Under the pieces are notes generated by a model, which worked only from the letters and a program-made list of their open reading frames with translations, did no database searches and was not told where the DNA came from. Made by a program: the position numbers and the translations under genes. Of a stretch of 37,012 nucleotides of DNA, positions 33,523-37,012 are shown one piece after another. The DNA comes from an archaeon (GTDB taxonomy: Archaea; Nanobdellota; Nanobdellia; Woesearchaeales; GW2011-AR4). The number at the start of each line of letters is the position of its first letter. The first letter of the stretch is position 1. The stretch covers positions 1 to 37,012 of the forward strand of contig NZEC01000009.1 in NCBI GenBank assembly GCA_002688925.1, read 5' to 3'.

Positions 33523-34731
33523 TTAGGCTATAGATAACTCCTCTTCGAGAATTTTTTTAGTTAATGGATTAGTGGAAGACGGAATAGACATGGTTATTTC
33601 CCTTGTCCTGCCATACCTTCCCTTGGATATTGTCTTGGTATTAATGATCCCGATAAGCTCAAATTCCCCAATGATATCAGATACTCTTCTCTGTGTTAAC
33701 GGCCTTAATCCTATCTTAAAGCATATTTTTTTGTAAAGATCGTAAATTTCTCCGGTGTATACTATTGGGTTTTTGTTTTTTAGTGTTATTATTGAATATA
33801 AAACTGCCTGGAATTGTTTTGGTTGTGTTTTTATGATGTCAAATATTTTTTCCCTTTCAAGCTTTTCTTCTGCTTCATCAATATGCTCAAATGATACTTT
33901 TTCGCTTTTGCTCCTTTCAGCTAACTCACCGGCGACCCTTAACAATTCTATTGCTTTCCTTGCATCCCCGTGCTCTCTGGCTGCATATGCCGCGCATTTT
34001 TCAATCACTCCCTGCTCAATTGTATTTTCGTGGAAGGCCTTTGATGCCCTTTCCTGAAGTATGCTTTTCATTTCAACAGCATTATAGAGTGCAAAAAAAA
34101 CATCTTCCTCGGATAAAGAAGATTTTACCCTTATATCCATATTTTCAGTAAGTGTAGTATCATTTGAAATTCCCAATATGGAGATTTGGGCGCCTTTCAG
34201 TTCTTCATTTATCCTTGTTAAGTTATAGAGCACATTGTCTCCTACTTTTTTTATCAGTTGGTCAACCTCATCTAAAACCAGCAAGATTATTCCCTGTTCT
34301 TTTTCAGCAGCACTGTAAAAACTCTTGTATACTTCGTCTGTTGGGAGTCCTGTTGAAGGTATTGCTTTTCCAAAACAGGATGCAAGCTGTGACATCAGCC
34401 TGTATTCTGTATCCGCAACCCTCTTTAGCTTGCAGTTTACATATATAACTTTCAAAGGTATTTTCTTGTTTTTGGATATTTCGCCCATATTTTTAACAAC
34501 GTGCTTGACTACGAGGGTTTTTCCTGTGCCTGTGTTGCCATAAATAAAAAGATTAGAGGGTTTTTCCTGCTTTAAAGCTGGAGCAAGTATACTAGCTATA
34601 TTGTTCATCTCTTTATCCCTGTGTGGTATGCTTTCTGGGGTATAAGAAGATAGTAACGCGCTTCTATTGACAAACAAAGACTTATTATGCAGGAATTCTT
34701 CAAAGAAAGTTGTTAGGTTGTTTTTTGTCAT
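33523..34731 (-). CDS. cdc6: Orc1/Cdc6 origin-binding initiator
   Basis: 402 residues. AAA+ motifs: Walker A GNTGTGKT (65-72), Walker B LLVLDEVDQL (about 150-157), sensor 1 ISNDTT, and the initiator-specific sensor-2 region AREHGDARKAIELL. The C-terminal ~80 residues form a winged helix (YTGEIYDLYKKIC, LTQRRVSDIIGEFELIGII) that binds ORB repeats. It marks the origin and recruits MCM. A TATA box (TTTTTATAGC on the minus strand, near 34754-34763) is followed by an ORB-like site that covers the transcription start. It is the first gene of the PolD operon and lies beside the candidate origin. Confidence 0.97.
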   Translation of the reverse strand: MTKNNLTTFFEEFLHNKSLFVNRSALLSSYTPESIPHRDKEMNNIASILAPALKQEKPSNLFIYGNTGTGKTLVVKHVVKNMGEISKNKKIPLKVIYVNCKLKRVADTEYRLMSQLASCFGKAIPSTGLPTDEVYKSFYSAAEKEQGIILLVLDEVDQLIKKVGDNVLYNLTRINEELKGAQISILGISNDTTLTENMDIRVKSSLSEEDVFFALYNAVEMKSILQERASKAFHENTIEQGVIEKCAAYAAREHGDARKAIELLRVAGELAERSKSEKVSFEHIDEAEEKLEREKIFDIIKTQPKQFQAVLYSIITLKNKNPIVYTGEIYDLYKKICFKIGLRPLTQRRVSDIIGEFELIGIINTKTISKGRYGRTREITMSIPSSTNPLTKKILEEELSIA

Positions 34732-34733
34732 TA

Positions 34734-34753
34734 TTTTCCAGCGGAAACGGAGC
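34734..34753 (+). promoter_or_regulatory. Mini-ORB over the orc1 transcription start
   Basis: The TTTCCAGCGGAAACG core is close to the mini-ORB TTCCAGTGGAAACGAAA. It lies between the orc1 TATA box and its ATG (34731), so Orc1 bound here would block its own promoter. Confidence 0.55.
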
Positions 34754-34914
34754 TATAAAAATCTTTGTTATCCTCACACAGTTATATTTCCTATGGAAAA
34801 TCATTTTAATTTTATTTATTAAAAAATATATTTATTTTTATTATTATAATATATTATATATTATTTTCTATATAGAAAATAATAATATTAATAATAAAAG
34901 AAAAAATATAATTT

Positions 34915-34935
34915 TTTCTATAGGAAATCAAGGGG
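34915..34935 (+). promoter_or_regulatory. ORB-like site with G-run at the far side of the AT-rich region
   Basis: TTTCTATAGG followed by AAATCAAGGGG aligns with the upstream-of-TBP site at 23434 in 16 of 22 positions, including the GGAAA and AAGGGG blocks. Together with the mini-ORB at 34734 it flanks the most AT-rich part of the gap. Confidence 0.5.
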
Positions 34936-35048
34936 TAACTCTGATATATAAAATAATTACTTGAAAATTCAATATAATTATAAAATAATACAAATAAATA
35001 ATAAAAATTCAACGATATTATTAAAAAAACACGAATTAAACAAGCAAA

Positions 35049-35696
35049 ATGATTGATATTGTTATCCCAAACAACAACGAGGAAGAATTTATCACAATAG
35101 CAGGAAAACTGGGATATAAAGAACTATTATTTCTTTATTCTTTTGATAATTACATTAATTTAAAAAACAACCCAAACAAAAAAAAAGAGATTGAGGAAAA
35201 AAACAAAAAAATCAGGATCCATTATGGGATTTTGGCAGACCCAAAAAACATTCAAAAAATAAACACCAAACTAAAAGATAAGGGTGATTTTATTGCAATA
35301 AAATGCTCCAATATTAACAGGGAAGTAATAGAGAAGCCAAAAGCAAACCTTGTTTTTGCTCTTGAAGAGTATGGGTGGAAGGATTACATGCACCAAAGGG
35401 CATCAGGATTAAATCATATCTTATGCAGGCTGGCAAACAAAAATAAAGTGATGATAGGGTTTTCAATAAGCTCTTTGCTTGATTATGGAAATCAAAGTAT
35501 AATTTTAGGAAGAATGATTCAAAACATTATACTTTGCAGAAAATTCAAAGTCAAGACTGTGATAGGTTCTTTTACACAAAATCCATATCAGATGAGAAGC
35601 CCGCATGATATAATGAGCTTATTTGCAATTTTAGACATGCATGAGAAAGAAGCTAAGGATTCTCTTGAGAATTTTTTAAATTATAAAACAAAATAA
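35049..35696 (+). CDS. rnp3: Ribonuclease P protein subunit p30 (Rpp30)
   Basis: 215 residues, matching archaeal RNase P component 3, a PHP-like TIM barrel without the metal-binding histidines of active PHP enzymes. The signature is RASGLNHILCRLANKNKVMIGFSISSLL, preceded by the strand FIAIKCSN and followed by KTVIGSFTQNPYQMRSPHDIMSL. With the RNase P RNA and other subunits it cuts the 5' leader of pre-tRNA. It starts right at the end of the candidate origin and reads away from it. Its stop lies 5 bp from that of the convergent last gene. Confidence 0.9.
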   Translation: MIDIVIPNNNEEEFITIAGKLGYKELLFLYSFDNYINLKNNPNKKKEIEEKNKKIRIHYGILADPKNIQKINTKLKDKGDFIAIKCSNINREVIEKPKANLVFALEEYGWKDYMHQRASGLNHILCRLANKNKVMIGFSISSLLDYGNQSIILGRMIQNIILCRKFKVKTVIGSFTQNPYQMRSPHDIMSLFAILDMHEKEAKDSLENFLNYKTK

Positions 35697-35701
35697 TAAT
35701 T

Positions 35702-37012
35702 TTACCTATAAACCAAATCTCTTTGCCTTGATGTAAATTCACGCTTTAATCCAGCACTGTCCTGGATTATCTTTCCTCTTGCACGGACTTTTGTAGAAAT
35801 TCCATCAGACTTTATATTATAAAGGTAAGTGTGATCTCTAGCAGCATAAGAGTTTATCACTTTAACATCTTTATTGAAAATTATTGCACTGTCCCCTTTT
35901 AGTACATTTCTGCTTAACAATGGAAACAGCTTTTCTTTCCCAAGAAGAATAATATCCCCAAAACCCTTTGCAATTATTTGGTATCCACTTCCAGTACTTC
36001 CTAAGTCAACAGCGTTTTTAAAATCCGGAGAAGTGTAATGATTAAAGCTGATGGCAAGATTGCTATCACTTGGAGAAGCACTAACTGCTCCAGTTGGCAC
36101 AGGAAGGCTGATAGTACCAAAAACATCTCCACTCCTATCATTTGTGGCATCAAAAGCAATCTTTGAGTCTATATGAAAAATCAAATTATTACCTATGTAT
36201 GTATCTATGTTATCTGATCCAACACCATAATAAATATTAGTTCCCCCACCGACAAATATCCGGTTATTATACTGGTCAATAATATATGCTCCATCACTTC
36301 CAACAGAAATTTCTGTCTGGCCATAATCATGTATGTTAAAAAAACCACCATCATGAAGAAAAACCCCAAGGTTCTTGTCTCCTTTAACTGTGAAAATATT
36401 ATTGTGGGTAGTATCGACAACATGAATACTCCCAATGATAACTTCATTATCTATAGCCAATTCAGTCATGCTTTGTTCCTGCCTTCCAGAATCATCTACA
36501 GATACAATACAATTTGGCTTTCCAAAATCCCTTGGCACCCTGTTATCTTTGCATAAGACAAAAAACACCTCTTTAAGTGAATTCCTCCTAAGTATCACAT
36601 CAATCTCAACATTTACATCTTCCTTATTCTCTTCTAAATCATTTAATTCCTCTTCTCCTTGTTCAGTCACCAGGTCTGTTTCAGTATTCTTGGCAGTAAT
36701 TAAATCACCCCCATCATCACTATCTAATATTTGGTTGTCTTTGGTTGAAGATTGGGTAATAAGAGGTCCAATAACAGCTTTTAATATCTCTTCTTTAAGC
36801 GTATATTTTCCAGGTTCATTCTTATTAGCAATCGAAGCCGCATTTCTCACATTCTCCATCCTTAGCAGCTCAGGATCCTGGGCTTGGTAAACTTCATTAC
36901 TCAGATAACCATTTTTAATAAATTCAGCAAATTTTAAAGGACCGGGATCTGTAGTTGGAAATTTAAATACAGTTCCTTCTTTAGACACTTCATTTATTGC
37001 AGTTCCCCATTC
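35702..37012 (-). CDS. Unrecognised protein, 5' end beyond the window
   Basis: The frame is open from the right edge (first codon read: Glu at 37012-37010) to the stop at 35702, giving at least 436 residues. GTG 36988 is not a convincing start, because coding text (EWGTAINE) continues upstream of it. About 95-125 residues in is an acidic linker rich in D/E/N. The following region is rich in beta-strand-like, Gly/Asp text (VGSDGAYIIDQYNNRIFVGG, DNIDTYIGNNLIFHID), as in secreted or surface beta-solenoid proteins. No enzyme motif or membrane segment is visible. It converges with the Rpp30 gene. Confidence 0.6.
   Translation of the reverse strand, partial: EWGTAINEVSKEGTVFKFPTTDPGPLKFAEFIKNGYLSNEVYQAQDPELLRMENVRNAASIANKNEPGKYTLKEEILKAVIGPLITQSSTKDNQILDSDDGGDLITAKNTETDLVTEQGEEELNDLEENKEDVNVEIDVILRRNSLKEVFFVLCKDNRVPRDFGKPNCIVSVDDSGRQEQSMTELAIDNEVIIGSIHVVDTTHNNIFTVKGDKNLGVFLHDGGFFNIHDYGQTEISVGSDGAYIIDQYNNRIFVGGGTNIYYGVGSDNIDTYIGNNLIFHIDSKIAFDATNDRSGDVFGTISLPVPTGAVSASPSDSNLAISFNHYTSPDFKNAVDLGSTGSGYQIIAKGFGDIILLGKEKLFPLLSRNVLKGDSAIIFNKDVKVINSYAARDHTYLYNIKSDGISTKVRARGKIIQDSAGLKREFTSRQRDLVYR

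Larger units (their letters stand above)
34732..35048. other. Candidate replication origin (AT-rich, with ORB-like repeats)
   Basis: This 317-bp gap is the longest gene-free stretch and is extremely AT-rich, mainly 34800-34920, fit for duplex opening. It contains ORB-like sites: TTTTCCAGCGGAAACGGAGC (34734-34753), TTTCCTATGGAAAATC (34787-34802), the dyad TTTTCTATATAGAAAAT (34864-34880), and TTCTATAGGAAATCAAGGGG (34916-34935), the last with the G-run of a full ORB. It lies directly upstream of orc1, as in known archaeal origins (Pyrococcus). A frame at 34710-34964 here is low-complexity and not a gene. Confidence 0.7.

Noticed and set aside
34710-34964. 84-codon plus-strand frame across the orc1 start and the AT-rich gap
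   Set aside because: The translation is low-complexity Ile/Tyr/Asn text caused by AT-rich DNA, overlaps the orc1 start on the other strand, and covers the ORB-like sites.

Overview
This window comes from an archaeon. Its information-processing genes are archaeal throughout: family D DNA polymerase (both subunits), Orc1/Cdc6, MCM, a small RFC subunit, FEN1, Hjc, TBP, aIF2-beta, a proteasome-activating nucleotidase, RNase P p30 and a tRNA-intron endonuclease. Low GC, compact genes, mostly leaderless promoters (a TATA-like TTTAAATA about 25-30 bp before the ATG) and a set of unrecognised cell-surface lipoproteins suggest a small-genome DPANN lineage of the Woesearchaeota/Pacearchaeota kind. That placement is inference; a ribosomal-protein tree would settle it.

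Layout. (1) 1-5281: surface block, with the tail of one gene, a polytopic membrane protein and three tandem paralogous lipoproteins with shared cysteines. (2) 5305-8841: an unknown protein, RFC small subunit, a PRC-barrel protein, a Cas4/RecB-like nuclease and a TPR lipoprotein. (3) 9001-16363: TyrS, then a protein-turnover block (M16, M24 and two M29-type peptidases, and PAN). (4) 16364-20729: a candidate C/D box guide RNA, a YkgJ-like cysteine protein, and leftward genes for a winged-helix/nuclease-like protein, FEN1, a Trm5-like methyltransferase and EndA. (5) 21010-26907: RNase Z and Hjc, a small membrane protein, a TrmB-like regulator, TBP, MCM and an RPA-like OB protein. (6) 27084-37012: a SpoIIM-like membrane protein, aIF2-beta, the leftward orc1-DP1-DP2 operon, an AT-rich candidate origin, RNase P p30 and a truncated unknown gene.

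Two functional themes run through the window: DNA replication/repair (Orc1, MCM, PolD, RFC-S, FEN1, Hjc, RPA-like, two other putative nucleases) and tRNA maturation (RNase P p30, RNase Z, EndA, Trm5-like, TyrS).

The most interesting signals are non-coding. (a) ORB-like repeats, the Orc1/Cdc6 recognition motif, lie upstream of orc1 (34734-34935), and one near-consensus copy lies upstream of TBP (23434-23455). (b) A shared motif, ATGTCC(A/G)GTG(G/C) followed on its complement by TCAC, sits 7-9 bp upstream of the TATA box of three genome-maintenance genes: MCM, the Cas4-like nuclease and the gene ahead of FEN1. (c) Two copies of an intergenic foldback element of about 115-128 bp (20825-20952 and 26915-27029) have perfect terminal inverted repeats, a conserved interior and compensatory changes in their stems. 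(d) A candidate C/D box RNA has its own TATA box at the expected distance. All were found by eye and need the stated searches.
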